A stretch of 64,000 bases of DNA from assembly GCA_938034875.1 (NCBI GenBank), contig CALHND010000004.1:1-64000 (forward strand). The letters are read 5' to 3'. Position 1 is the first letter of the stretch; each line of letters begins with the position of its first letter. A program made the position numbers and the translations under genes. Below the pieces are notes generated by a model, which worked only from the letters and a program-made list of their open reading frames with translations, searched no databases and was not told where the DNA came from. Source of the DNA: an uncultured Clostridia bacterium (lineage in GTDB: Bacteria; Bacillota; Clostridia; Oscillospirales; Acutalibacteraceae). Positions 8,428-17,114 of the stretch are shown piece by piece.

Positions 8428-8735
8428 TCCTTTTTTTCGTCAAGTCCCCGCTGAGAACCCTTGCTACAGCGGGACTTCCCCGCATCATAGGGTCCAACAG
8501 CTCTTTCCACCCGCCGGATTGTCCCCGCTGCAAAAAGCCGGAAACTGCCCGCACTGCGGGCAGAAGTGGGAGAGCCGGGGGCGGCATTGTCCCCGGCTCT
8601 TTCTCCTGCTTTGCTTTCGTCAGCTTCCCGCTCCCTTGGAAAGCGCCCCAAATTCCGCCCGTTTCCCTCTGGAGGGGTACACGGTCGACTGGCCGCTGAA
8701 AGCCGCACACAGCGGCTCACAGGGGGCAACGGGGG
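8428..8735. other. Structured non-coding region, candidate oriT
   Basis: 308 bp without a convincing gene inside an otherwise gapless operon. It is rich in inverted repeats: AAGTCCCCGCTG/CAGCGGGACTT (8442-8453 and 8467-8477, one bulge), a perfect CTGCCCGCA-c-TGCGGGCAG (8545-8563), and GAGCCGGGG/CCCCGGCTC (8572-8580 and 8591-8599). GTCCCCGCTG occurs twice as a direct repeat (8444-8453 and 8521-8530). Position beside the RHH and relaxase genes makes oriT the best explanation. The nic site cannot be named from sequence alone. Confidence 0.55.
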
Positions 8736-9770
8736 CTACATCTGCATCTCTGGGAGTTCCTGGCTCTGCTCCGCCAGATAGTCTGCATTGCACTCCTCCA
8801 GACTCTGGCCCCAGTGCTCCTGACAGTAGGTGTTCATCTTGGGGAGGAGCAAAGCCTGCTCCTCGGCGCTGAGCCGGTACTTGAATGCCTCCTCGTCGCC
8901 GTTGCCACGCTGCAGATACACCTCCAGCGTGTCACAGACACGACGGGCATCCAGATCGTAGTTGGCATAGATGTTCAGCCAGTCGTCATTCTCGGAGGTG
9001 CAGACATCAGTTCCGAACACTTGATCCGCATTGAACGATACTTCCATGTAGAACTCCAGCAGGTTGTCGTTCTGAATAATGTCCTCGGCGAAGGAGATGT
9101 CCTCGGCGCAGAGCCGCCGACTGCCGGTGAGGTATTCCGGTTCCGGCTCCTGGTTGAGCGCCCTCTCCTCCAGCCGGTCCAGGAAGATCCGCCACCTTTC
9201 GTCCGACGAAGCGTTGCCCTTCTTCATAGCGAAGTAGGCGGCGGTGCTCACATCCCGGATTCTGAACCGCTTCCAGCCATCCATGATGCTGACGGCTTCC
9301 ATATCTCCGCTGTCGAGGTCGATGTCGTAGGCACCCACCACCCGGCCGGTGTTGTCCAGCCGCTCCGACACATAGGAGTTGAACTCCTCCTGAGAGAGCC
9401 GCTGGGTGTGCAGCAGCGTTTCGACAAAGCGGTGGGGCGCCTCGTCGGGCGGCTTGCGGATGTAGCTGCGCAGACGGCGGGCGACCCGGAGCAGCTCAAG
9501 ATTTTCCTCAGCCAAAATATAATCGGAGCTGCCGCTCTCCGTGACATGAAAGACGGCGAAGCGCCGTGCGGCCTCCCGAGCCTCCTCCTCCGCCTGCTGC
9601 TCTGCCCAGAGCTCATGGCTGATGCGCTCGTACTCCCGCTGAGGAAGCTGGTTGCACATTTCATCAAGGACATTCTCCAGATGCTCCTCCAGCGTTTCAT
9701 CCTTCAGGTGCTTGCTCAGAGCGTCGTACCACCGCTCGTCGAGCCAGAGTGTGATCTCACGGCCCCTCAT
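8736..9770 (-). CDS. ICE hypothetical protein with Met-rich tail
   Basis: 344 residues. Start placed at 9770 because GGGAGG sits 6 bp upstream and the ATG overlaps the stop of the preceding gene; a GTG/ATG nine codons earlier would overlap that gene further. The N-terminus 'REITLWLDERWYDALSKHL' is predicted helical and RHH-like, the rest is an acidic, alpha-helical soluble protein with no motif I can name. It ends in 'SQELPEMQM'. Located between the candidate oriT and a run of small soluble proteins, so a role in transfer or establishment is plausible but unproven. Confidence 0.75.
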   Translation of the reverse strand: MRGREITLWLDERWYDALSKHLKDETLEEHLENVLDEMCNQLPQREYERISHELWAEQQAEEEAREAARRFAVFHVTESGSSDYILAEENLELLRVARRLRSYIRKPPDEAPHRFVETLLHTQRLSQEEFNSYVSERLDNTGRVVGAYDIDLDSGDMEAVSIMDGWKRFRIRDVSTAAYFAMKKGNASSDERWRIFLDRLEERALNQEPEPEYLTGSRRLCAEDISFAEDIIQNDNLLEFYMEVSFNADQVFGTDVCTSENDDWLNIYANYDLDARRVCDTLEVYLQRGNGDEEAFKYRLSAEEQALLLPKMNTYCQEHWGQSLEECNADYLAEQSQELPEMQM

Positions 9771-10381
9771 TGCATTCCTCCCATTTCCGGCCCGCACTGC
9801 TTCATCTCAGGGTACTCGGTCAGAAGATGCCACACGCCGTTTGCGTAGTTGGCGCTGTGGACCGCCTGACTGAGAAGATCGTCGGCAGAGAGCGACATCG
9901 TGATGCCGGGCACGCCGGGATGCGCCGCGGTACTTTGGCCGTTCATCAGTCCTTCCGCCTGGGCTGCGGTCAGGGGCAGAAAGCCACACGGGGTCATCAG
10001 GGAAAAGACACCGCCAACATGGGCGGCCAGGAAATCACGAACCGTGCGTGGGCCTGCGTCATCAGTCAGATCCTCCCGAAGCGTCCAGACGCAGTGGAGC
10101 AGTTCCTCACCATGGGAGGCATCCAGACCATTCTCCGCAATCCAGCGGTCTGCCAACTCATCCAGCGGCTCGTCCAGCCCCAGCAGAAATCTGGCGTCCT
10201 CCTCATTGATGGCATCCTCAATATTGTCACGGATCAACCGTGCGGCGGTAATCTCCTCAGCGGCATCGATCAGCTGAGAGGGATCAGCCGCCATCCACTG
10301 CTTGACCCGCTTCTCATAGTCGGCGCTGATCCGCTTCTTCAGCTCCTTCTTGTAATCCATGGCGATCTCATCTTTGTTCAC
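9767..10381 (-). CDS. ICE hypothetical protein (DUF3848-like)
   Basis: 204 residues; acidic soluble protein beginning 'MNKDEIAMDYKKELKKRI'. The arrangement of an N-terminal helix followed by 'DEPLDELADRW' recalls the DUF3848 family of mobile elements; this is from memory and only tentative. The C-terminus 'KQCGPEMGGMQ' both fits the shared Met tail and encodes the SD (GGGAGG) of the next gene. Overlaps neighbours on both sides by 4 bp. Confidence 0.7.
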   Translation of the reverse strand: MNKDEIAMDYKKELKKRISADYEKRVKQWMAADPSQLIDAAEEITAARLIRDNIEDAINEEDARFLLGLDEPLDELADRWIAENGLDASHGEELLHCVWTLREDLTDDAGPRTVRDFLAAHVGGVFSLMTPCGFLPLTAAQAEGLMNGQSTAAHPGVPGITMSLSADDLLSQAVHSANYANGVWHLLTEYPEMKQCGPEMGGMQ

Positions 10382-10641
10382 TGGATCACCTCCGGTTCCT
10401 GGTCAGGCTTCGGTGCGGCGGCTCTCGGGCTGCGCCGGGGCTTGTTCGGAGCAGCGGCGCTTACATCGCTCTCGTCGATATACTCCCGCACAGGGGCGGG
10501 CACATATTTTTCATAGAGCTTCACCAGCGCATCCGTCATCTCACGGTCCAGGTCAAGCTCCTTCTTGCCCATATAGCGTTTGAGCGCAGAGAGCTTCTCC
10601 TCGTCGAAGGTGATGGTCAGGTTCACTTGCTTCATTGGCAC
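10378..10641 (-). CDS. Small ICE protein (DUF6103-like)
   Basis: 87 residues. 'VNLTITFDEEKLSALKRYM' followed by 'LDREMTDALVKLYEKYVP' is a strand-helix-helix arrangement like an RHH regulator; the C-terminal 30 residues are Pro/Ala/Lys-rich and disordered. Such proteins are common just downstream of the VirB1-like gene in this ICE type. Probably DNA-binding; no direct evidence. Confidence 0.65.
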   Translation of the reverse strand: MPMKQVNLTITFDEEKLSALKRYMGKKELDLDREMTDALVKLYEKYVPAPVREYIDESDVSAAAPNKPRRSPRAAAPKPDQEPEVIQ

Positions 10642-10649
10642 TTCCTTTC

Positions 10650-11846
10650 TCAGTCGTAGTTGATGTATTCGATCTGCAGCCAGTGAGTCCAGCCCCGGCC
10701 CTCCAGCTCCGTCTTGACCACGCCGTATTTGGTACCCATGGCTTCGATGACATATCCATCCCCAATGTACACGCCGATATGGCCGTCGTGCCAGACGGCA
10801 AGGCCGGGGATATCCGGCATGGTGTCGATGGTTCCGGATACTGAGGCGTTATAGTACATCTGGTTGGCGCCAAGATCCGGCATCCCGTTGGTCCCATACT
10901 CAATGGTCATGGTGTCGGGATTGAGCCAGCCATAACCTTTGATGAGGCCGACGCAGTCTGTTGTCCGGCCGCCCAGCCAATTGGCCCGGATGAAATCTGC
11001 GTAGGCACCAACGCCATCCGGGTACTGCTCCAGCTTGTAGGCGAAGAGCGAATCGGTAAGGACATTGCCGTATGTTCCCCAGACATAGCCCCAGCCGGAC
11101 TCCCAGGCGTGGATGGCGTAGGTCACAAGGTCTGCGGCGTTCTTGGTGGTTGGATCGGTGAAGGCTGAGATGTCCAGCTCTATGCTGCTCCCATCCCCTC
11201 TGAGATACTCGCCGCTGTAGCTGCCGCCTCCCACGGTACCGGCTATCATGGTATAGATGTGATCGATGTTGCTCTTGTCATCTTCCGTGATCTCTCTGCC
11301 CAGATGGGCTTCCAGATTGGCGTAGGCCTGGGACAGAGAGACTGGCACCGCGACGGTGTATTCTTCTTCCTCTGTACTTGTGGTCCCGTCCTCCAGAGTC
11401 ACTTCCGCGGTTCGTGTTCGGGTTTCGGTGGTGTAGAAGCACCCCACGAAGCTGTTCGCCGCCCGTGTGGACGGGGCGTCGTCCCCAAAGCAGAGGGCAT
11501 AAAAAACAGCCTTGACTCTGATCGGGTCAAGGCTGTTGCCGCTGTCCATCTGCCCGTTGGCAGAGGGCACCGCCGAATCCAGAAGAGAAAAGGCCGAGCG
11601 CATCTCCTCGATGTGATATCGGAACTCTGCCGGAACTTCTGCGGAGAATTCCGCTCCGTAGAAGCACGCCTCCACCGAGTAGTTGTTATGCTCCGCCCCG
11701 CCTGAGCCAAGGGAGCAGAGCAGGGCGATCAAAAGAATGACGGGTGAAAAGATTGCCACCAGAATCCAGCCCAAACCTTTCCGGGTCTTTTCGTTGGTAA
11801 GCAGCATGGCAGCGGCCTTGGCCACTGCGGCAGCGGAAACAGCCAT
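10650..11846 (-). CDS. Conjugation peptidoglycan hydrolase (NlpC/P60-like, VirB1-type role)
   Basis: 398 residues. One membrane helix at ~27-45 ('ILVAIFSPVILLIALLC') anchors it, with the rest outside. The C-terminal ~130 residues form an NlpC/P60-like domain: catalytic Cys298 in 'TTDCVGLIKGYGW' and His356 in 'GHIGVYIGDGYVIEA'. It likely opens the cell wall for the mating channel. Middle region 'YSVEACFYGAEF...' contains several Cys residues. Located directly after virB4 with a TGATG overlap, as in other Clostridial ICEs. Confidence 0.88.
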   Translation of the reverse strand: MAVSAAAVAKAAAMLLTNEKTRKGLGWILVAIFSPVILLIALLCSLGSGGAEHNNYSVEACFYGAEFSAEVPAEFRYHIEEMRSAFSLLDSAVPSANGQMDSGNSLDPIRVKAVFYALCFGDDAPSTRAANSFVGCFYTTETRTRTAEVTLEDGTTSTEEEEYTVAVPVSLSQAYANLEAHLGREITEDDKSNIDHIYTMIAGTVGGGSYSGEYLRGDGSSIELDISAFTDPTTKNAADLVTYAIHAWESGWGYVWGTYGNVLTDSLFAYKLEQYPDGVGAYADFIRANWLGGRTTDCVGLIKGYGWLNPDTMTIEYGTNGMPDLGANQMYYNASVSGTIDTMPDIPGLAVWHDGHIGVYIGDGYVIEAMGTKYGVVKTELEGRGWTHWLQIEYINYD

Positions 11847-13678
11847 CAGCGACCACCTGCCGTTCCGAAGAGTTTCTCCTTGTAGGCCGGGGCGTGAACC
11901 TCCAGCAGATATCGTTCATTGCCGCACTTGTACAGGCAGACGCCGCGCTGGGGGAACTTGATGAGATTGTATTCCGACTCCTCCAGCTGGAGCATATCCA
12001 TGTAGGACCGCTTGTCGATGGAGCCGGCATTGAACAGAAACTGGTGAGGCGGGATGCTGAACAGGGGTTTGGTCATCTCACGGACGCCCTCCTGATCGAA
12101 GTCCTCCAGATTCTGACTGGCCAGCAGCATCGCCGATTCCTTCTTTCGCACACGCTTCAGACAATTTCGGATGTACTCGATGGCGGTGGGGTTGGACAGC
12201 CAGATATACAGCTCATCCAGAGCTGCCACGGTATTGCCCACGGTCAGGAGCTTATCGGACATGAAGGACAGCACATTGAAGAGCATGGCGTTGCGGACAT
12301 TTTTGGCGGCGCTGAGCATTCCCTTGACGCCGAACACCAGAAAACGGCTGGAGGTAATGTTGGTATGCCCGTTGAAGAACTGGGCGTCAGCGCCCTTGCA
12401 CATGGAGTGCAGCCCCAGCAGCACCTCTTGCAGGAGCTTTTGGGTGTAGAGCTGGTGACGGTCGGCATCGTAGGTCTTGAATTCCTCCTCAATGAGATCG
12501 TAGAGGTCGGAGAGAATGGGATAGTCCTCCGGGCACATCCGGTTGAAGTTGGTGCGCTCGGTGATGCCGAACTTGCGATACAGCTTGGACAGCATGATCT
12601 CGATGGTGTCGATGTGTGCGTCGCTGAAATCCTTGTAGGCCCGGAAAAAGTCCTTGAGGAAGGAGATGTGCTGGGCCAACAGGGTGCTTTTGCGAAAGGC
12701 TTCCGGCGCATCGGTGGCGTTGGGGTCTCCGCCGTCATCCCAGCACTTGGGTTCCAGCACATTGATGATATACTGCCCGGCCATCAGGTCTGCAAAGCAG
12801 CCGCCCACCGCCTCGCACATCTCCTGCTGTTCATGTTCGGCGTCCAGACTGATGACGGACTTGCCGGACTCCAGCAGATTCAGGATCAGCAGCTTCATCA
12901 GGTAGGACTTGCCCTGGCCGGAGTTGCCCAAGATCAGGATGTTGGCGGAAGTTTTGTCCTCGTCCCGCTGGTCAAAGTCCACCAGAATATTGCTGCCGTA
13001 TTTGTCTTTGCCGATGTAGAAGCCCTTGGAGTCCAGTTTGCCGGAGTAGTTGAAGGGATAGAGATTCGCCACGCTGGAGGCGGGCAGCACCCGTTCAAAC
13101 TGGATGCCGAATGTGTTGTGGCCGCAGGGATTGACGCAGCGGAAGCCCTGCTGCTGACGGAGCAGGAGCTTATCCACATTCAGCTTGCTCCGCACCAGCT
13201 CCGTCAGTACATCGGTCTGGAGCAGCTTGAGGTTGTTGTAGTCGGATGCGGTCAGCTCGATGTACACGGCGCAGTGGAGCAGAGGCTCACGGTTGCGGTG
13301 CATGGTGGCCACCAGAGTCGCCACATCCTGCAGATTGCTCTCGGCGGTGACCGTCTGCTGTAGGTCGTTGGTGTTGGAACTGTTCATGCGGTTCTTGTTG
13401 GCCGCATTTTGAATGATGCGCTTTTCCTCTGCCGGGGTGACCTGCCGGGTGTAGATCCGCAGGGTGACGCCGTCCTTTTCTCCCAGATGGCGGAGAATAG
13501 CCTGCTCATCCGTGCTGGTTGGATATTCCCTGAGTGCCCACACACATCGGAAAGTGTTGCCGCAGATGAAATGATCCGGCATGAAGCTGACCACAGAGGG
13601 GGCAATCATATCCAAAAAGGATTTGATGGACGCCTCCTCACGGCCCTGCGGAACCGGTTTTTTCGCTTTCTTTGCCAA
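11846..13678 (-). CDS. virB4: VirB4-like conjugation ATPase
   Basis: 610 residues. Residues ~15-230 are the VirB4 N-terminal domain, then Walker A GNSGQGKS at 251-258 and the ATPase core ('VISLDAEHEQQEMCEAVGG', 'TVAALDELYIWL' as Walker B, 'LLASQNLEDF'). It powers assembly and substrate movement in the T4SS. Length and architecture match the VirB4 form of Clostridium difficile CTn-like elements (CD1110 type). Preceded by SD AGGAGG. Confidence 0.93.
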   Translation of the reverse strand: MAKKAKKPVPQGREEASIKSFLDMIAPSVVSFMPDHFICGNTFRCVWALREYPTSTDEQAILRHLGEKDGVTLRIYTRQVTPAEEKRIIQNAANKNRMNSSNTNDLQQTVTAESNLQDVATLVATMHRNREPLLHCAVYIELTASDYNNLKLLQTDVLTELVRSKLNVDKLLLRQQQGFRCVNPCGHNTFGIQFERVLPASSVANLYPFNYSGKLDSKGFYIGKDKYGSNILVDFDQRDEDKTSANILILGNSGQGKSYLMKLLILNLLESGKSVISLDAEHEQQEMCEAVGGCFADLMAGQYIINVLEPKCWDDGGDPNATDAPEAFRKSTLLAQHISFLKDFFRAYKDFSDAHIDTIEIMLSKLYRKFGITERTNFNRMCPEDYPILSDLYDLIEEEFKTYDADRHQLYTQKLLQEVLLGLHSMCKGADAQFFNGHTNITSSRFLVFGVKGMLSAAKNVRNAMLFNVLSFMSDKLLTVGNTVAALDELYIWLSNPTAIEYIRNCLKRVRKKESAMLLASQNLEDFDQEGVREMTKPLFSIPPHQFLFNAGSIDKRSYMDMLQLEESEYNLIKFPQRGVCLYKCGNERYLLEVHAPAYKEKLFGTAGGR

Positions 13679-13754
13679 AATGGATGCCTCCTATTATCCG
13701 TGGAGGCATCCCGGCCATGGAGTGGAACACCTCCACGGCCTATGATGAATTGAT

Positions 13755-14336
13755 TTACTCGCCCACGATGACCCAGCGGTCGCCGTCGTAGTCCTCGAAC
13801 TTCTCGGTAGTCACATTCTGCTCGAAATAAACGCCCAGCATCCGCTTGAGATCCTGCTCGGTGGCGCGGCGGGTGGTAAACCCATTGTCATTGATGCTCT
13901 GCTCGATGCGGCTGAGATACGGGAACACATCCGTTTCCTTTTCACTTCTCAGCCGGATGATGATATAAAACTCCCGGCTGGAGGCCATCAGCACCTGGAT
14001 GCGATCCAGATGCTTGCTGTCCTGCTCCAGAAGCCGCCGGATGGCAGGAAGCTCCTCGCTGCCCATGCGCTCCTGATAGAAGTTTTTGTTTCGCTCGAAG
14101 GACTCCTTGGAGTTGAGAGCGAGCATCTCAATTTCCGCCTGCCCCTTGACCACATTCAGCAGGGCGTAGATCCTGGCGCTGATGCTGGAATCGGACAGGA
14201 CGCTGATGTTGGTAGGCTTGATGATGAAAAAGACCAGGTCGCCCATGCGGGTGGCGATGCAATAGTCCTTGATGCCGTCGATCCCCATGAGCTGCCGGGT
14301 GGATTGGGCGGCATTCTCTTTTTTCTTTCTTTTCAT
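13755..14336 (-). CDS. Conjugation protein resembling a VirB4 N-terminal domain
   Basis: 193 residues; the ATG at 14336 overlaps the stop of the upstream gene (ATGA), so a longer frame reading through that gene is rejected. After a basic N-terminus it has 'GIDGIKDYCIATRMGDLVFFIIKPTNISVLS', read here as the beta-rich start seen in VirB4/TraC N-domains, and 'SSREFYIIIRLRSEKETDVFPYL'. No Walker motif. Its place immediately before virB4 suggests a VirB4 partner or a detached N-domain; this is inference. Confidence 0.6.
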   Translation of the reverse strand: MKRKKKENAAQSTRQLMGIDGIKDYCIATRMGDLVFFIIKPTNISVLSDSSISARIYALLNVVKGQAEIEMLALNSKESFERNKNFYQERMGSEELPAIRRLLEQDSKHLDRIQVLMASSREFYIIIRLRSEKETDVFPYLSRIEQSINDNGFTTRRATEQDLKRMLGVYFEQNVTTEKFEDYDGDRWVIVGE

Positions 14337-14725
14337 AGCTTCATTCCTCCTTGGGGAAAGCTGGGCGGGGAAAAGCCGGTACAGCGCATGGTGACACAGC
14401 AGGTCACCCGCCTGGGATTCTGGCTGAACCAATATTTTGCTCTGGCGTTCTTGACGCTGTAGCAGAGGGCCTTCTCGCACAGAAGGCCGCCCACATAGCT
14501 TTTCAGCAGGGCCCGCAGGCTGCGGAAGCCATAGTAATATCTGCCGTCCTGGCTGCGGCAGCTCCACTTGTTCTTGGCGTCCTGCCAGAAGAAGGCGTTG
14601 CGGCACTCCCACCGCTTGCGCTTCCGGCTCCACCGGAGCGTCAGGGAGGCGGACAGGTCCCGCTCCTCGATTTCCGGCAGGCCGAAGCTTTCCTCGTTGT
14701 CATAGAGTGTGTCGGCGTGGAACAT
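14333..14725 (-). CDS. Small ICE protein of unknown function, Trp/Cys-rich
   Basis: 130 residues if translation begins at the ATG at 14725, which has GGAG 8 bp upstream; an ATG at 14743 would add six residues. The sequence is basic and rich in Arg, Trp and Cys ('RKRKRWECRNAFFWQDAKNKW', quoted in part), with a C-terminal 'RRVTCCVTMRCTGF'. No family recognised. Flanked by VirB3/TraE-like and VirB4-type genes, so it probably belongs to the mating apparatus. Confidence 0.6.
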   Translation of the reverse strand: MFHADTLYDNEESFGLPEIEERDLSASLTLRWSRKRKRWECRNAFFWQDAKNKWSCRSQDGRYYYGFRSLRALLKSYVGGLLCEKALCYSVKNARAKYWFSQNPRRVTCCVTMRCTGFSPPSFPQGGMKL

Positions 14726-14726
14726 A

Positions 14727-14984
14727 TCACATTCTCCATTCATAGAATTGCTGTTTGGTAATCAGGAAGGCCACTGCATACCGGATAAAATCCAGAATGC
14801 TCGTGCCGTCAAAACGGATGCTGAGGAAGGCATAGACTGCCGTCAGCACCAGCGGAATAAAAATTCCGGTCTGTGTCAGCGCCAGGATAGAGACCAAAAG
14901 CCCTACGCCAATGACGCCCACATCCCTGAGTTCCCAAAGCCACAGCATGGCCTTGGCAGTCAGATTGTCAGGGTAGATATACAG
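14727..14984 (-). CDS. Two-helix membrane protein, VirB3/PrgI-like, with non-ATG start
   Basis: About 85 residues with two membrane helices ('VGVIGVGLLVSILALTQTGIFIPLVLTAVYAFL', only ends cited) and a soluble end 'FLITKQQFYEWRM'. The first ATG (14948) lacks an SD and would cut off 'YIYPDNLTAK', which looks like part of the protein. The strong SD GGAGG lies upstream of a CTG at 14984 (9-nt spacing) and an in-frame ATC at 14990 (3-nt spacing); an in-frame TGA blocks anything longer. CTG is therefore my best start. Size and neighbours fit the small VirB3-like T4SS subunit. Confidence 0.65.
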   Translation of the reverse strand: MYIYPDNLTAKAMLWLWELRDVGVIGVGLLVSILALTQTGIFIPLVLTAVYAFLSIRFDGTSILDFIRYAVAFLITKQQFYEWRM

Positions 14985-15047
14985 GGTGATTCACCTCCAA
15001 AAAACAAACCGCCGGGGATATGCTCCCCAGCGGCCGGTGCGGCATAT

Positions 15048-15383
15048 TTATGCTTCGGTCATCTCGGCGGGCTGATTCTGCGCCTCGTACTCAGCCAGCG
15101 CCTGCTCGATAAGACCGATGACGAATTCTTTCTGCGTGATTTTTCTGCCGCGCTTTTTTTCTGCGGCAATGAAGTCCTTCAGCCGCTGATCCAGCTCCTC
15201 GGTGATCTTGAATGCGAGAGTCTTGGTTTCTGCCATAGTGATTCCTCCTCCTTCGAAGTGTTCTTTGAGTATCAGCTCCACATACTCGCCCAGAGTCTTG
15301 AGGCCAAGCTGTTCCTTTTCTGCCACAGCTCTGGCGTGCAGTTCTTCCGGGATCATTCCGCAGAGATTCTTCTTTGCTTCCAT
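15048..15383 (-). CDS. Tandem ribbon-helix-helix-like protein
   Basis: 111 residues that appear to hold two RHH-type units: 'MIPEELHARAVAEKEQLGLK' with 'TLGEYVELILKEHF', then 'LAFKITEELDQRLKDFIAAE' with 'TQKEFVIGLIEQALAEYE'. An internal ATG (MAETKT) marks the second unit and could be an alternative start; it is preceded by GGAGGAGG. Strong SD GAAAGGAG before the first ATG. Likely a DNA-binding protein, perhaps autoregulator of the transfer genes. Confidence 0.65.
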   Translation of the reverse strand: MEAKKNLCGMIPEELHARAVAEKEQLGLKTLGEYVELILKEHFEGGGITMAETKTLAFKITEELDQRLKDFIAAEKKRGRKITQKEFVIGLIEQALAEYEAQNQPAEMTEA

Positions 15384-15500
15384 GGGTTACTCCTTTCTCT
15401 GATTTTGTAAGCAAAGCATACTGCGCCCGGCGGCAAATAGCTATTCACAGAACCCAACGAAGAAGCAAGCTGCAAACGAAGCATAAGCAACAAGCCCGGC

Positions 15501-17114
15501 TCAGCCGGCGAGAAGCACCAGAGCAATGCCGAAAAGGACATAGTCCACGCATGGAATGGCCACGCTGTTGCCCAGCGCCTTATACCGGGAAGAGTCCGAT
15601 GCGTTGGGAATGTCAGTCCAACCGTCCGGAAAACCTTGGAGCCTTTCACATTCCAGAGGTGTCAGCCTGCGGATGAGCCTTGGCTGATCTGTACCCTGCA
15701 GCACCAGATCCGTGGCATCCTTGTGCTGGCGTGCGCTTTGAGTGCTTGTTACCTCTCCATCTTTGAAAATGTCGACTCGCTGTCTGCTGAACACGGCATG
15801 GTGATCGGTGGCAGTCAACGTATAGGCGAGGTCTGCTTGGTATCCGATCCCATTGCCGCCGTTTTGAGGCTGCCGGTCAATAGCATTGCCGGTGATGCAA
15901 AATACAGTTTCTTGTTGCACTGGTGGTGCATTGTTCCAAGCAGGGAGTTCAAAAGCAATCGGTGGAGGGTCATCAGAACTGGAATTTTCATCTACAACAA
16001 GCGGTTGGTTATTTCCGCCCATGCCGAATGTGGCGGATACTGTCTGTGCCGATTTGACAGGACCGCAGAAACGAGTATCTTGTCCATGGTTATCAAAAAC
16101 CAGTGGCTGATGCCCGTGTTCCTGGGCCCGAAGCGTCCCTGTGATGTCCAAGCTGCACTCCATCACGCTACCGCCTTGGTCGTTCAGGCATAAGATGGAT
16201 GGCATACAGTTTCCGCTGGCGCTGCCTTTCAAGGTGGGGGCAAGCTCCTCGCCGTAGCCGATGCTTCCGGCAGAGGCTCCTGCCCCGGCAGAGAAGCCAG
16301 CAGTCAGGACACAGGGATACCCCTGACCGGCCTGACCGCCGCCTGCACTCAGAGATGTGTGCCGTTCCGGCGTCAGAAAACAATCGCCGTTGCCTTTGGC
16401 CACGACACCCTCCGCGATGAAAGTCTGCTGCTTCATTCCCGGCTGGGCGCCCAACGCTCCGGCCACATCGTGTAGATCTCTGACCTCATCCCGCTGGTTT
16501 GCGGCAAAGGCAATCGGCTGGACAAGGCCGTTGCGGCCAGTGGACATCCCGCAGTTCACGCCCAGGGTGGCCGCTACCGCACCGGTCAGATCACCGTTAT
16601 AGCCATCGAAGCCCTCGATGCAGCCGTCCTGCTGGCTGGCGTGAGGCGGTTGCTGATTGTGAACCGTATCAGCCGGTGGAGCGACTCCTGACTGAATTTC
16701 AAGTGCCTGATTGAGCTTTCTGGGCAGTTCTTTCCCGCGTTCAAAGGCTCTGCGCAGGATGCCCAGGCAGGCTTTCCTGGTCAAATAGTATTTGTCCGGC
16801 GGATCGTCCTGCAAAATCTGCGACAAGGAAGATTCTTTTTCTTCTCTGGGGGACACCCCAGTATTGAGCGTCAAGGCATCTCCACGCCAGGGAGAAATCA
16901 GCTCCCAATAGAATTCGCCCAGCAGGTTCCCAGCGCCCGGTGTCAGGTCGAGGGATTGAAACACCACTGACTTTAATTCGGACGATCTCCTCGAGGACGA
17001 TCCGGAAATCCTCTCCTTTTGGTGTTCCGCTGGAGAAGGCTCCGGGCACATTTTCCCACACCATAAATCGAGGTCGTATATCGAGAGCTGCTCGGCCTCG
17101 TTGTCTATCCGCAT
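15501..17114 (-). CDS. C5 DNA methyltransferase distal part (target-recognition region, motifs IX-X), overlapping frame
   Basis: 537 residues from the ATG at 17114, which has its own SD, AAAGGAG, 7 bp upstream inside the preceding methyltransferase frame. Residues ~1-130 ('LSIYDLDLWCGKMCPEP', 'PPDKYYLTRKACLGILRRAF') resemble a protein often encoded beside phage cytosine methylases. The middle (~150-470) is the variable region with repeats of the type 'FDGYNGDLTGAVAATL'. The C-terminus has C5-methylase motifs: 'RRLTPLECERLQGFPDGW' at 482-499 and 'RYKALGNSVAIP' at 510-521. It lacks motifs I-VIII, which are in the overlapping upstream ORF. Confidence 0.75.
   Translation of the reverse strand: MRIDNEAEQLSIYDLDLWCGKMCPEPSPAEHQKERISGSSSRRSSELKSVVFQSLDLTPGAGNLLGEFYWELISPWRGDALTLNTGVSPREEKESSLSQILQDDPPDKYYLTRKACLGILRRAFERGKELPRKLNQALEIQSGVAPPADTVHNQQPPHASQQDGCIEGFDGYNGDLTGAVAATLGVNCGMSTGRNGLVQPIAFAANQRDEVRDLHDVAGALGAQPGMKQQTFIAEGVVAKGNGDCFLTPERHTSLSAGGGQAGQGYPCVLTAGFSAGAGASAGSIGYGEELAPTLKGSASGNCMPSILCLNDQGGSVMECSLDITGTLRAQEHGHQPLVFDNHGQDTRFCGPVKSAQTVSATFGMGGNNQPLVVDENSSSDDPPPIAFELPAWNNAPPVQQETVFCITGNAIDRQPQNGGNGIGYQADLAYTLTATDHHAVFSRQRVDIFKDGEVTSTQSARQHKDATDLVLQGTDQPRLIRRLTPLECERLQGFPDGWTDIPNASDSSRYKALGNSVAIPCVDYVLFGIALVLLAG

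Noticed and set aside
11894..13363. A 489-codon + strand frame opposite virB4.
   Set aside because: Antisense shadow of a strongly supported ATPase gene; composition is typical of a mirror frame.
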